Assembly (NCBI GenBank): GCA_003402375.1
Contig: QFXJ01000045.1
Coordinates: 62,001 to 126,000 of the forward strand
Length of the DNA: 64,000 bases
Source of the DNA: Candidatus Nitrotoga sp. CP45
GTDB lineage: Bacteria > Pseudomonadota > Gammaproteobacteria > Burkholderiales > Gallionellaceae
Direction of reading: 5' to 3'
Shown: piece after piece, positions 18,684 to 28,092 of the stretch
Layout of the letters: each line of letters starts with the position of its first letter
Numbering within the stretch: position 1 is the first letter of the stretch
Program-made: the position numbers and the translations under genes
Notes under the pieces: generated by a model
Databases searched by the model: none
What the model was told of the DNA's origin: nothing
What the model saw: only the letters and a program-made list of their open reading frames with translations

Positions 18684-20117
18684 ATGAAATACATCTCTAC
18701 ACGCGGTAATTCACCCGCTAAAAATTTCACCGAAATCCTGCTCGGTGGGCTCGCGCCCGATGGTGGCCTGTACCTGCCGGAAGAATACCCGCAAGTAACG
18801 CGAGCCGATCTGGATCACTGGCGCAATCTGCCTTATGCTGATCTCGCTTATGCCGTGCTGTCCAAATTTGCAACGGATATTCCTGCAGACGACCTTAAAG
18901 CGATTGTTAGCAAGACCTATACATCTGCCAACTATCACAACGCCCGCGCCGATTCTGACACTCAGCAAATTACCCCGCTGCGCACGCTGGAATCGGGAAT
19001 GCATATTCTAGAATTGTCCAACGGCCCGACCTTGTCGTTCAAAGACATGGCGATGCAATTGCTGGGCAATCTGTTCGAGTATGTGCTGGATAAACAGCAC
19101 GAAGAGCTTAATATCCTTGGTGCCACTTCCGGTGACACCGGTTCGGCGGCGGAATACGCCATGCGCGGCAAGCGCGGCATTCGCGTGTTCATGTTGTCGC
19201 CGCACGGTAAAATGTCCGCTTTCCAGCGTGCGCAGATGTATTCGCTGCAAGATCCAAACATCTTCAACATCGCCATCCGTGGCGTATTTGACGAGGCGCA
19301 GGACTTGGTCAAGGCGGTGTCCAATGATCACGCCTTCAAGGCCAAATATAAAATCGGCACGGTCAATTCGATCAACTGGGCGCGCGTGTCGGCGCAGATC
19401 GTCTATTACTTCAAGGGCTACTTTGCCGCGACGCAATCCAACGATGAGAAGGTTGCATTTTCGGTGCCTTCTGGTAATTTCGGTAACATCTGCGCTGGCC
19501 ACATTGCGCGCATGATGGGCTTGCCCATCGGCCAGCTTATCCTTGCCACTAACGAAAACGATGTATTGGATGAGTTCTTTAGAACCGGCGTATATCGCCC
19601 GCGCGCGACGGATCACACCTATCACACCAGCAGCCCGTCGATGGATATCTCCAAGGCATCCAACTTCGAACGCTTTATATTTGACCTGGTTGCGCGCGAT
19701 GCAGCCAAGGTGCGCGAATTTTGGAGCAGCATTGATGCAGGGGGCGCGTTCGATATCAAGGGCACGCCCTATTGGCATGAGTTGTCTAAATTTGGTTTCG
19801 CTTCCGGCAAAAGTACGCATCTCGACCGCCTTAAAATCATCCGCGAACTGTGGGAAGACTACGACGTAATGGTCGATACCCATACCGCAGATGGGATTAA
19901 AGTCGGCCTCGAACAACGCCGCCCTAGCTTGCCGCTAATCTGCTTGGAAACTGCATTGCCAGCCAAGTTTGAAGACACCATCATCGAAGCGCTCGGACGC
20001 AATCCTGAGCGGCCTGCCGGATTGGAATGTATCGAAAAATTACCGCAATGCGTTGAGGTGATGGATGCAGATTTGGAAAAGCTTAAGGCGTACATCGCTG
20101 CCAAAATTCTAAATTAA
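18684..20117 (+). CDS. thrC: Threonine synthase
   Basis: Converts O-phosphohomoserine to threonine with PLP. The 477-residue length fits the longer proteobacterial/fungal class. Motifs: N-terminal 'MKYISTRGNSPAKNFTEIL', PLP lysine in 'GPTLSFKDMAMQLLG' (about residues 113-127), and 'GATSGDTGSAAEYAM' for the phosphate loop. It completes the alaA-hom-thrC group. No terminator with a T-run is obvious after the stop. Confidence 0.96.
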   Translation: MKYISTRGNSPAKNFTEILLGGLAPDGGLYLPEEYPQVTRADLDHWRNLPYADLAYAVLSKFATDIPADDLKAIVSKTYTSANYHNARADSDTQQITPLRTLESGMHILELSNGPTLSFKDMAMQLLGNLFEYVLDKQHEELNILGATSGDTGSAAEYAMRGKRGIRVFMLSPHGKMSAFQRAQMYSLQDPNIFNIAIRGVFDEAQDLVKAVSNDHAFKAKYKIGTVNSINWARVSAQIVYYFKGYFAATQSNDEKVAFSVPSGNFGNICAGHIARMMGLPIGQLILATNENDVLDEFFRTGVYRPRATDHTYHTSSPSMDISKASNFERFIFDLVARDAAKVREFWSSIDAGGAFDIKGTPYWHELSKFGFASGKSTHLDRLKIIRELWEDYDVMVDTHTADGIKVGLEQRRPSLPLICLETALPAKFEDTIIEALGRNPERPAGLECIEKLPQCVEVMDADLEKLKAYIAAKILN

Positions 20118-20273
20118 AGCTTAAAAATGTCTAAGATTTTATGGTGAGTGCGGAGGATGTCGCCGTTTTCATGACTCACCTTGTTGGCCCAATATAAAAA
20201 TGCTTTACCATCAAACAATTCATGAATTAATTAACAGGAAGCAGTTCCTCTGGCGAGCCAGCATCAAATTAAT

Positions 20274-20400
20274 GGGTGGATGACACCGTTTCTTTCCAAC
20301 TCAACCGACGGCGTGATCGCTTCAATCTCGCTTAAAAATTGATCCTGGCAGGTTTGTTTTTTTGGCCGCGTATTCCAAGTTCAGGAAAACGTTTGCACCA
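20274..20400 (-). pseudogene. IS5-family transposase N-terminal fragment
   Basis: On the minus strand near 20380 the frame reads 'TWNTRPKKQTCQDQFLSEIE' then 'AITPSVELERNG' before a stop at 20274. This resembles the start of IS5-group transposases ('...QDQFL.EIE.I.PW..L...I'), but the Trp after the Pro is lost and the frame soon fails. Only about 40 codons are recognisable and no terminal repeats were found. Confidence 0.5.
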
Positions 20401-20670
20401 CTTGCTCCTTCTGAAAATTAGTTTAGTGACATTCCTTTAGATTGACGAATTATTTCAAGCACTGCGCAGAAATAAGTCAGGGTTTCCCTAACAGATTCAC
20501 TCTTACCGAGGTATGGGTAATGCTTGTGAGTTTCTCAGCAGAGCCGGGTTTACTTCAGTGAATTTCAAGCCCCAAAGCTATTAGAGAAACTCCGGCCAAA
20601 CGTTTCGGTGGCGTTAACGAATATCGTCATGGTATGCAAACATGCGTTTTATACGAAGCCACCTATGACA
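20401..20670. other. Non-coding gap between thrC and the BON gene
   Basis: No gene or clear regulatory site is supported. The stretch follows the IS5 relic, is interrupted by stops in all frames, and may be further decayed mobile-element DNA that I cannot classify. Confidence 0.4.
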
Positions 20671-21015
20671 TCACTCATGTATGGGGTGCCCATTCTTGAT
20701 TTGGATGTTGCTTTTAACTATAACCACACCTTCGGTACCCCGAGCGATTTCAACAGCTTTTTCCTCTTCTGATAAAAGGTGAGCAGTACCGCTCAACCAT
20801 ACAACACCATTGTTATCCATATCAACTTTAATACTTTTGAATTTGCCCAAATGTCTGTCAGCGTTCAGTCGGGTTTTTATTTTATTTGCTATATCCGAGT
20901 CCTTAACTATTGTCATAGGGTCTGGATGGTCCATTGTTGAATCGGCGGTAAAGCCCCTAATGGGTATCAGTAATATACCGGCCATAAAACAAATTGTCGC
21001 AATTTTGACTTTCAT
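20671..21015 (-). CDS. Periplasmic BON-domain protein
   Basis: A 114-residue exported protein: signal peptide about residues 1-24 ('MKVKIATICFMAGILLIPIRGFTA') split by its hydrophobic core, then one BON domain (about 40-110, 'DSDIANKIKTRLNADRHLG', 'VWLSGTAHLLSEEEKAVEIA', 'VIVKSNIQI'). BON proteins such as OsmY bind membranes or support the envelope under stress. A strong GGAGGGA ribosome-binding site precedes the ATG. It stands alone and is divergent from the cytochrome c gene. Confidence 0.85.
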   Translation of the reverse strand: MKVKIATICFMAGILLIPIRGFTADSTMDHPDPMTIVKDSDIANKIKTRLNADRHLGKFKSIKVDMDNNGVVWLSGTAHLLSEEEKAVEIARGTEGVVIVKSNIQIKNGHPIHE

Positions 21016-21224
21016 GACTTCCCTCCTTGATAAAAATACAGAACCATTAAAGTAACACTTCTTTGATTAATTTTCAGTTCGCTAGCACTCATAAAATTTA
21101 AAAAATACTGAAGCCAAGGTATTCTTTAGGCCCTGGTAAAGCTTCTTTTATATTGTTTTTTGCCAAAAGTTCGTATCCAATGATGCCATCTTTTCAAGAG
21201 TAGTTACAGCCTGCGAGGCAGAAT

Positions 21225-22112
21225 ATGAATAATCGAATCTCCAGAAATTTCCAAAATATTTTTCTAACTTTTATTGCAGTTTGCGGCAACGTTTGTTTAC
21301 CTACGCTAGCATTTTCACAAAGCGACATCGGCATTGAATTTAAGGACAAAGGTCAAATCGTCAAGACTCTGACTTTAAGCGATCTTGCTACTGTTGCTCC
21401 AGCAGTTTCGTTAAAAATTTTTGAGATCCACGAGAAAAAAGACCGCGTCTACAAAGCTTATCCTGCCCGGCCACTTTTTGACAACACATTTGGCAAAGAG
21501 TGGGAGAAAGCAGAGGAGGTCGTATTCATTTCCATGGATGGATATCAAGCGAGCATTCCGGTAGTAAAATTCCTTTCCCACGATGCCTATTTCGCCTTTG
21601 CACACGACAGCGACGTGCCATTTACGATGACCAACGTACTACAAAATAACGAGATAGTACAACTCGGGCCACTCTACTTAATCTGGGACAACAAAAAATC
21701 AAAAGGATTGCTTGAGGATGGCGCGTCTGACATGCCTTACCAGGTGAAAGGTATCGAACTCACCGCATTTGCAACTCGCTTTCCGAATCTTTCCCCGCCA
21801 GCCAAGGCGTCCGCAGAAGTGCAGCTTGGTTTCTTGCACTTTCGCAAGTATTGCATGGCATGCCATATGATTAATGGTGAAGGCGGTGGCAAGGCACCTG
21901 AACTCAATTACCCGACGAGTGTGGTCGAGTACATCAAGCCTGAGTACCTGACACGCTGGATCGAGAATCCATCGAGTATCCGACACAACACGCTGATGCC
22001 GGGACTTGCACAAGAGATCCCTGATCGAGCGACCGTCACAAAAGAAATCATCGCTTATCTCAAGGCAATGAGCACAACAAAGCGTAGCCCGAAGCGTCAA
22101 GACCTCCACTGA
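21225..22112 (+). CDS. Exported monohaem cytochrome c with N-terminal extra domain
   Basis: A 295-residue protein with a signal peptide ending near 'LPTLAFSQ' and one c-type haem site, Cys210-Met-Ala-Cys213-His214, in 'FRKYCMACHMINGEGGG'. Met258 in 'NTLMPGL' is the likely sixth ligand. The first 180 residues form a separate domain ('IGIEFKDKGQIVKTLTLSDL', 'VVFISMDGYQASIPVVKFL') resembling substrate-free molybdopterin-oxidoreductase-like folds seen fused to cytochromes; I cannot name its function. It is probably a periplasmic electron carrier. No partner oxidase or reductase is adjacent. Confidence 0.78.
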   Translation: MNNRISRNFQNIFLTFIAVCGNVCLPTLAFSQSDIGIEFKDKGQIVKTLTLSDLATVAPAVSLKIFEIHEKKDRVYKAYPARPLFDNTFGKEWEKAEEVVFISMDGYQASIPVVKFLSHDAYFAFAHDSDVPFTMTNVLQNNEIVQLGPLYLIWDNKKSKGLLEDGASDMPYQVKGIELTAFATRFPNLSPPAKASAEVQLGFLHFRKYCMACHMINGEGGGKAPELNYPTSVVEYIKPEYLTRWIENPSSIRHNTLMPGLAQEIPDRATVTKEIIAYLKAMSTTKRSPKRQDLH

Positions 22113-22247
22113 GCGTCAGCCTTATGCTATGGAACGAGTGAAGCAAACGCCGGGTAGAGCGAGCTCTCTTCTTAGCTGATTTTATCGTCGAATATGTTAG
22201 AAATTTTTTTAAAGCTATACTGAAAAACCAAACTGCAAAAACTTCTA

Positions 22248-24557
22248 ATGAAAATTGTTGATTCTTCAAGTTCAAAATTAACTGGCTTTACGATGGAAAC
22301 TGGACAAATTATCACTATCACGCTTTGTTGCGTGGACTGTATCAATCATGAACTTGCCATCGAGGCATTGAAAAAATCTAAAGAAAGATGCGTCTTTGAC
22401 CGCGTACTTTTCTTGACGGACCGAGATTTCACCCTTCCAGATATTGAAACAGTAGAAATACCACCGATCCGCTCACGGCAGGAATATTCGATGTTTGTAC
22501 TGCATGAACTGCATCGTTATATTGATAGTGATTTCGTTCTTCTTGTCCAGTGGGACGGCTACATCATTAACCCCAACGCATGGACGAATGAATTCCTAAG
22601 TTTTGACTATATCGGTGCGGTGTGGGGTCATCATAAAGATGGATTCAGAGTGGGTAACGGTGGATTTTCACTACGGTCGCGTAAATTGTTACTTGCAACG
22701 CGGGAAATCCCATTCGATGAAGAGTTAGCTGAAGATGAACTGATCGGCCGTAAATATCGCCCCCTGCTGGAGGAGCAATACCAAGTGAGGTTCGCGCCAG
22801 AATCCGCGGCAGAAAAATTTTCCTTCGAAACCACTTATCCAGCCCGCCAGCCTTTCGGCTTTCACGGGTTATTCAACATGTGGATGGCCCTTGCTCCGAA
22901 TGAAGTAGAAAAGTTTATCCATAGCCTGCCATCCAATGTTACAAATTCCATCCAGTTTTTTCAGCTTGGAATCAATTACCGCGATCTGCGACAGTTTCAT
23001 TTCGCTGAGGCAATCTTTCAACGCATCCTTGAAAGCAATCCTGCGCATTCCGATGCCCGTAATCAATTGGCGGCAATGGCAAGTCCCTCTGCTTCAAAAT
23101 CGATAAGCCGAAACGAGACATGTCCATGTGGTAGCGGTGAACGATACAAGAATTGCTGCGGAAAAATTGCCGTGACATCTATACCACGCGGCGCAACCCG
23201 CGAGGAGGATATTCAATGGATGTTATCCGTCGCATTAAAGCACCATCAGCTCGGCCATATCGTTCATGCCAACACAATTTATGGCTTGATTTTGCACGAA
23301 CAACCGCAAAATGCAGTTGCGTTGCAATATTCGGGGGTCATTGCTTATCAGTCAGGTGCCCACGAAGAAGCCTTGAAACTGATTGAGCAAGCCATCCAGA
23401 TTCAGCCTTTAATTCCGGATTTTCATAATAATCTAGGATTGGTGTTTCAAGCCATGGGGAACCATCAACGGGCTACTGAATGTTATCGCCAAGCAATTGC
23501 CCTTAATGCCAACTATGTGGATGCATATAACAACTTGGGCTTGATTCTCGAAGCCACAGGACGTCCCGCTGAAGCAGTTACTTATTACGAAAGAGCCATT
23601 GCTTTGCGGCCCGATTTTGCTCAGGCACACTGGAACCTTTCACTAGCGTTACTCGTAACGGGTAATTTTTCGCGTGGCTGGGATGAATATGAGTGGCGTC
23701 TGAAGACGCCAGAACTGGCTGGTGAAGGAAATCGTTTTACGCGCCCGTTATGGAATGGCGAAGACCTTCGCGGCAAAACAATACTGTTGCATGCAGAACA
23801 GGGTTTTGGCGATGCTATACAGTTCATTCGATATGCGCCACTGCTGGCTTCGCTTGGGGGGCACATCTTATTTGAATGCAAACCTGCGCTGAAACGCCTG
23901 TTTAAAGAGGTGAAAGGAATACATGAAATCATCTTGCGAGGCGAACCTCTGCCCCAATACGATTTCCATTGTCCATTACTCAGCCTGCCATCCAGATTCC
24001 GCACAGCTGAGGTGGAAATACCAGTAGCGGCTCCTTATCTTTCCCCGGATGAAGGCTTGGTTGAAGATTGGCGGAAACGCATGCCAAATACAGGGTCAGC
24101 ATTAAAAGTGGGGTTGATGTGGGCTGGAAGTCCCGGAAACAAGAACGATCTGAATCGCTCCATATCCCTCAGTCAACTTGATTTGCTTGGGATCGTAGAA
24201 AATGTGGTATTTTTTAACCTGCAAAAAGGCTCTGGAGAGGCTCAAGCTAAACATCCGCTTGCCAATCTCCATTTCATCGGATTGACGGAAGACATCGGAG
24301 ATTTCGCCAGCACAGCGGCATTAATTGCCAATCTTGATCTCGTGATTTGTGTCGATACATCGGTTGCTCATCTTGCGGGTGCTATTGGCAAACCGGCATG
24401 GGTGCTCTTGCCATTTGCGGCGGACTGGCGCTGGCTACTGGAAAGGGAAGATAGTCCGTGGTACCCGTCCCTGCGCTTGTTCCGACAACGCAAAATTGGC
24501 AACTGGGAAGAGGTAGTGGCGAGAGTACGAGATGCCTTATGCAAGATGGTAGCGTAA
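22248..24557 (+). CDS. DUF5672 / SEC-C / TPR / GT9-like glycosyltransferase fusion
   Basis: A 769-residue multidomain protein. Residues about 20-220 resemble DUF5672 ('FVLLVQWDGYIINPNAW', 'FDYIGAVWGHHKDGFRVGN'), a glycosyltransferase-like domain. Residues about 285-303 are a SEC-C zinc motif ('CPCGSGERYKNCCG'). Residues about 320-470 hold at least three TPRs ('DFHNNLGLVFQAMGNHQRA', 'DAYNNLGLILEATGRPAEA'). The C-terminus (490-769) has the fold of heptosyltransferase-like GT9 proteins ('HAEQGFGDAIQFIRYAPLL', 'CVDTSVAHLAGAIGKPAWVL'). A cytoplasmic protein or polysaccharide glycosylation role is inferred. ATG 22293 is an alternative start; neither has a clear ribosome-binding site. Confidence 0.8.
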   Translation: MKIVDSSSSKLTGFTMETGQIITITLCCVDCINHELAIEALKKSKERCVFDRVLFLTDRDFTLPDIETVEIPPIRSRQEYSMFVLHELHRYIDSDFVLLVQWDGYIINPNAWTNEFLSFDYIGAVWGHHKDGFRVGNGGFSLRSRKLLLATREIPFDEELAEDELIGRKYRPLLEEQYQVRFAPESAAEKFSFETTYPARQPFGFHGLFNMWMALAPNEVEKFIHSLPSNVTNSIQFFQLGINYRDLRQFHFAEAIFQRILESNPAHSDARNQLAAMASPSASKSISRNETCPCGSGERYKNCCGKIAVTSIPRGATREEDIQWMLSVALKHHQLGHIVHANTIYGLILHEQPQNAVALQYSGVIAYQSGAHEEALKLIEQAIQIQPLIPDFHNNLGLVFQAMGNHQRATECYRQAIALNANYVDAYNNLGLILEATGRPAEAVTYYERAIALRPDFAQAHWNLSLALLVTGNFSRGWDEYEWRLKTPELAGEGNRFTRPLWNGEDLRGKTILLHAEQGFGDAIQFIRYAPLLASLGGHILFECKPALKRLFKEVKGIHEIILRGEPLPQYDFHCPLLSLPSRFRTAEVEIPVAAPYLSPDEGLVEDWRKRMPNTGSALKVGLMWAGSPGNKNDLNRSISLSQLDLLGIVENVVFFNLQKGSGEAQAKHPLANLHFIGLTEDIGDFASTAALIANLDLVICVDTSVAHLAGAIGKPAWVLLPFAADWRWLLEREDSPWYPSLRLFRQRKIGNWEEVVARVRDALCKMVA

Positions 24558-24603
24558 TCGCTCATGAGAATCCCATTACGTTTCTAGATTTAAATTACAA
24601 TAT

Positions 24604-25248
24604 TCACAATTTACTTTCTGCCACCAACGCCGGATTTAACTGCGGATCGTTGTACATTTTGAACTGGCGATAAACTTTGAAGTATGCTCGACCCGCCTGT
24701 GTATCAGCTAGCAACTCGTCCAGGCAAGCACCCAAGTCGCTGCGCTGCTCATTCAACCGCTCCAATTTTCTACGGCACGTTAAACGATGAGCTTCATCAA
24801 CTTCAATACGCTCGGTCTGCTGACGCATGGCGCGTGTCTTCAGCGCGAGAATCGACATCCTATCCACCATGCTGCCAGCGGTCTCGCTATTCAAACGTGC
24901 GCCCTTTGTTACTTTGACGATCGGCGAATCAGTTCGCGCAGAGACAGCATCCACCAGCTCAAGGGCGATTAATAACTGTTCATCAATGCATTCAATGGCA
25001 TCGTTGCGGGCCTGATTGTAGCGATCAATAGCCCGTTTATTAATGGCGATATCCATGTCGCTGACCTGAATACGGCGAGCCAAATCTTCCTCCGCCCAAA
25101 GCAGGCAATTGTTGCAATGATTCTTGATAATCCACTTCCATAACTCAGTCCCATGGGAATTATGTATGACCGAAGATGCAGGCCAAGATGGGTTAGCCAA
25201 GTAACTGTCGTGAAAGGTGGCAACCAGATGACTGGCAATCAGGCACAT
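24604..25248 (-). CDS. DUF4254 family protein
   Basis: A 214-residue protein of the DUF4254 family, recognised from 'LWKWIIKNHCNNCLLWAEED', 'ARRIQVSDMDIAINKRAIDR', 'YNQARNDAIECIDEQLL' and a helical C-terminus. The family has no known activity but is found repeatedly next to heptosyltransferase-like glycosyltransferase genes. Here it converges on the glycosyltransferase fusion, 46 bases away. It is mostly helical with no signal peptide or membrane segment. The start at 25248 lacks a strong ribosome-binding site, so the first residues are uncertain. Confidence 0.8.
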   Translation of the reverse strand: MCLIASHLVATFHDSYLANPSWPASSVIHNSHGTELWKWIIKNHCNNCLLWAEEDLARRIQVSDMDIAINKRAIDRYNQARNDAIECIDEQLLIALELVDAVSARTDSPIVKVTKGARLNSETAGSMVDRMSILALKTRAMRQQTERIEVDEAHRLTCRRKLERLNEQRSDLGACLDELLADTQAGRAYFKVYRQFKMYNDPQLNPALVAESKL

Positions 25249-25562
25249 ATTAATTTTTTTGTTTTTTGCAGATTGTTATTTTAGCGGATTTCACTGTGTA
25301 CCTGTAATCTCGAATGCTTGACAAGCAAGCTACAATTTTACTACGGGAAGTTTTGTGGGTAGAGTAACTATCGGCAATTAAAAACGGAGTCCGATAGACA
25401 CTCCTGGAGCTAAGTAAACTGACAAATCATGTGCTACAAGTCAGGATAGTTTATTTGCTCGCTACGGAATAACAGTTTTTGTTGCCGCTCCCTACACTTT
25501 TAAGGGACAATTTGATTCTTTTTGCCCGTAACGTATTCACTTTTTGCAAGGAAGATGTTGGT
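25249..25562. other. Divergent intergenic region, DUF4254 to Rieske oxygenase
   Basis: This stretch must hold promoters for both divergent genes. I see no convincing -35/-10 pair with normal spacing, no operator-like palindrome of note and no small gene with a ribosome-binding site. Confidence 0.4.
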
Positions 25563-26672
25563 ATGTCCGAGATCGCCAAGATCTATCAGCTCACCCAAGT
25601 TCACACACAACCGCCATTGCGATGGTATTTCGATCCAAAAGTTTTGGAGATTGAGCAGCGCATGCTATTCGATAACGGCCCTGGCTATATCGGGCACGAA
25701 CTGTTGGTTCCAGACATCGGCGATTACCATGTTTTAAGCTGGATGGATAACGCTAAGATGTTGGTGCGTAATAAAAATGGGGTGGAATTGCTCTCCAATA
25801 TTTGCCGTCATCGTCAGGCCACCATGCTTGAAGGTCGTGGTAGCGTAAAAAATATTGTATGCCCGCTGCATCATTGGACATACCAACTGGATGGCCAGCT
25901 GTTGGGTGCACCGCGCTTCCCGCAGAGTCCTTGTCGGCATCTCAATAAAACTCCGTTGCAACACTGGAATGGCTTACTGTTCGCAGGTAAACGAAATATT
26001 GCCAAGGATCTGGCGGATATCCCTGTTCTAAAGGAACTGGATTTTTCCAATTATCAACTGGATCGTGTAGAGATAGATGAATATGCTTTCAATTGGAAGA
26101 CTTTCATTGAGGTATATCAGGAGGACTATCATGTCGCGCCGTTTCATCCCGGCTTGGGTAAATTCGTCAATTGCGATGATCTGCGCTGGGAATTTGGCGA
26201 CTGGTACAGTGTGCAAACTGTAGGCATCAATCATGGCCTGCGCAAAGCTGGCAGTGCCGTCTATGGCAAATGGCAGGAACAGGTACTGCGTTATAACAAC
26301 GGCACGCTACCTAAATACGGCGCGATCTGGCTGACCTATTACCCTAACATCATGGTTGAGTGGTACCCCAATACATTAGTGGTTAGTACTGTCATTCCGC
26401 GCGGGGTCGATACTTGCACCAACATTATGGAGTTTTACTACCCTGAAGACATAGTGTTATTCGAGCGCGATTTTGTCGAAGCAGAAAAGGCTGCCTACCG
26501 TGAAACCGCGCTTGAGGATGATACCATCTGCCTGAAAATGCATCAGGGGCGCAAATGGCTGCACCAGCATGGGATCGAAGATGCTGGGCCATATCAATCT
26601 CCGACCGAGGACGGCTTGCTGCATTTCCATGAGTTTCTGCGGCGCCAGCTTGATCCGCATTTAGGAGAATGA
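25563..26672 (+). CDS. Rieske-type aromatic-ring-hydroxylating oxygenase, alpha subunit
   Basis: A 369-residue Rieske non-haem iron oxygenase. The [2Fe-2S] ligands are Cys81-x-His83 and Cys100-x2-His103 ('CRHR' and 'CPLHH'); the mononuclear iron site is in 'EVYQEDYHVAPFHPGLG' (about residues 182-198) with two His and a bridging Asp. ATG 25563 follows AAGGAAGA; an upstream in-frame ATG adds 28 odd residues. No reductase, ferredoxin or beta subunit is adjacent, so electrons must come from elsewhere. The substrate is unknown; neighbouring genes do not indicate a catabolic pathway. Confidence 0.85.
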   Translation: MSEIAKIYQLTQVHTQPPLRWYFDPKVLEIEQRMLFDNGPGYIGHELLVPDIGDYHVLSWMDNAKMLVRNKNGVELLSNICRHRQATMLEGRGSVKNIVCPLHHWTYQLDGQLLGAPRFPQSPCRHLNKTPLQHWNGLLFAGKRNIAKDLADIPVLKELDFSNYQLDRVEIDEYAFNWKTFIEVYQEDYHVAPFHPGLGKFVNCDDLRWEFGDWYSVQTVGINHGLRKAGSAVYGKWQEQVLRYNNGTLPKYGAIWLTYYPNIMVEWYPNTLVVSTVIPRGVDTCTNIMEFYYPEDIVLFERDFVEAEKAAYRETALEDDTICLKMHQGRKWLHQHGIEDAGPYQSPTEDGLLHFHEFLRRQLDPHLGE

Positions 26673-26809
26673 TCATACTAATCGCCATCATAAAATTTTG
26701 CGTATTACCATGCCCGTGCAGGCGGGACTTTAGTTTAGTTAAACGGCCATATTTTCTCCTGCGCGGGGTGAGTATTTTTTTTGGCAATCCGCTTAAATAA
26801 TCTATTGAA

Positions 26810-27658
26810 ATGGGTGCGCTTTGGATGCTAGTCGCCGGATTCCTTTTTGGCTGCATGGGGGTGTTTGTCAAACTCGGTGCAGAATATTTTTCTCATATTG
26901 AATTAGTATTCTATCGCTCTTTCCTCGGGTTATTGATGATCTACGCCGTTATCCGCCAGCAAGGGCTGTCGTTGTCGACCTGTCACTTAAAGCAGCATTT
27001 GTGGCGCGGCATTTCTGGCACCATCGCATTGATGTTGTATTTTTACTGTATTACCGTGTTGCCGCTGGCCACTGCAGTCACGCTAAATTACACCGCACCG
27101 CTTTATCTTACTATTTTGACCATGTTAGCCTTTAAGGAACATTTTTGGCCTGCTCTTTCCAGTGCTATCCTGCTGGGGTTTTGTGGTGTGATATTGCTAT
27201 TGCACCCCACGTTGGCCCAGGATCAACTTATCCCCGGTCTTATCGGGATGATTTCTGGCCTCTTGGCTGGCATCGCCTACCTCAATGTCAAACAACTTGG
27301 GTTAAGGGGCGAACCAGAGTGGCGTGTGGTGTTCTATTTTAGTCTGATTGCCGCTATTGGCAGCGGCGTCGGTATGTTGTTTGGAACTATCCACCCAATC
27401 ACCACGCTTGGTTTATTCATCTTGCTCGGACTCGGCAGCACGGCCACGCTAGCACAATTAGCCATGACCCGCGCCTACCGCACCGGGAAAACGCTGGTGG
27501 CAGGTAGTTTGTCCTACAGCACTGTGATATTCGCCAGCATATTTGGCATGATTTTGTGGGGTGAGACATTGCCACTGATGGGATGGATAGGCATAGGGCT
27601 TATCATTGCAGGCAGTGTGTTAAGCTTGAAATTGACGCCCAAGCATGGCGGCGCATAA
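26810..27658 (+). CDS. EamA/DMT-superfamily membrane transporter
   Basis: A 282-residue drug/metabolite-type transporter with ten hydrophobic segments in two EamA repeats (residues 2-135 and 145-278). Visible family features are 'GCMGVFVKLGAEYFSHIELVF' split over the first two helices and the second-repeat ending 'LIIAGSVLSLKL'. Such carriers export amino acids, nucleosides or drugs; the substrate is not readable. A SpoIIAA-like gene follows after 21 bases and may be cotranscribed. Confidence 0.85.
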   Translation: MGALWMLVAGFLFGCMGVFVKLGAEYFSHIELVFYRSFLGLLMIYAVIRQQGLSLSTCHLKQHLWRGISGTIALMLYFYCITVLPLATAVTLNYTAPLYLTILTMLAFKEHFWPALSSAILLGFCGVILLLHPTLAQDQLIPGLIGMISGLLAGIAYLNVKQLGLRGEPEWRVVFYFSLIAAIGSGVGMLFGTIHPITTLGLFILLGLGSTATLAQLAMTRAYRTGKTLVAGSLSYSTVIFASIFGMILWGETLPLMGWIGIGLIIAGSVLSLKLTPKHGGA

Positions 27659-27679
27659 CTAACGAAGAAGAGACTTAAC

Positions 27680-28030
27680 ATGATTACAATCGAACAAACT
27701 CCCACCCTGCTTAATGTTGCTGTACTGGGCGAATTCACCTTGGCCGATTTTAAGCAATTCGAGGAACATGCACTCTACATGCTTAAATCTCCCGGTATGG
27801 TCAATCTGTTGTTTGACCTACGTGACATGATTAACTACACGGTGGATGTAGCATGGGAGGAAATCAAATTTTTCAATCGCGAACACCTACATGACTTCAG
27901 CAAGATTGCAGTTATTACTGACGATCAGTGGATCACATGGCAGGCTTGGCTATCACGCATGTTCGTGGATGCCGATATATGTGTTTTTACCGATTATGAA
28001 GAAGCAAAAACTTGGGCGGCCACAGCTTGA
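27680..28030 (+). CDS. SpoIIAA-like (STAS-fold) protein
   Basis: A 116-residue soluble protein of the SpoIIAA-like family: 'VAVLGEFTLADFKQFEEHAL', 'VNLLFDLRDMINYTVDVAW', 'KIAVITDDQWITWQAWLSRM', 'DADICVFTDYEEAKTWAAT'. This branch of the STAS-like fold is linked with lipid or membrane binding in some proteins but has no established enzyme activity. It sits between a transporter and a membrane desaturase. Confidence 0.82.
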   Translation: MITIEQTPTLLNVAVLGEFTLADFKQFEEHALYMLKSPGMVNLLFDLRDMINYTVDVAWEEIKFFNREHLHDFSKIAVITDDQWITWQAWLSRMFVDADICVFTDYEEAKTWAATA

Positions 28031-28092
28031 TAAGCCCTTAATATGTTAAAATTGCTCGGTATAATTCATAGCTAATTTCCAGGAGATAATGA

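Noticed and set aside
19008-19916. A 302-codon open frame antisense to thrC
   Set aside because: It lies wholly inside a complete, strongly conserved thrC, has no family resemblance and no ribosome-binding site; GC-rich codons produce such antisense frames.
25302-25340. TTGACA and TACAAT near 25320 as a sigma-70 promoter
   Set aside because: The spacing is only seven bases, far from the required 16-18.
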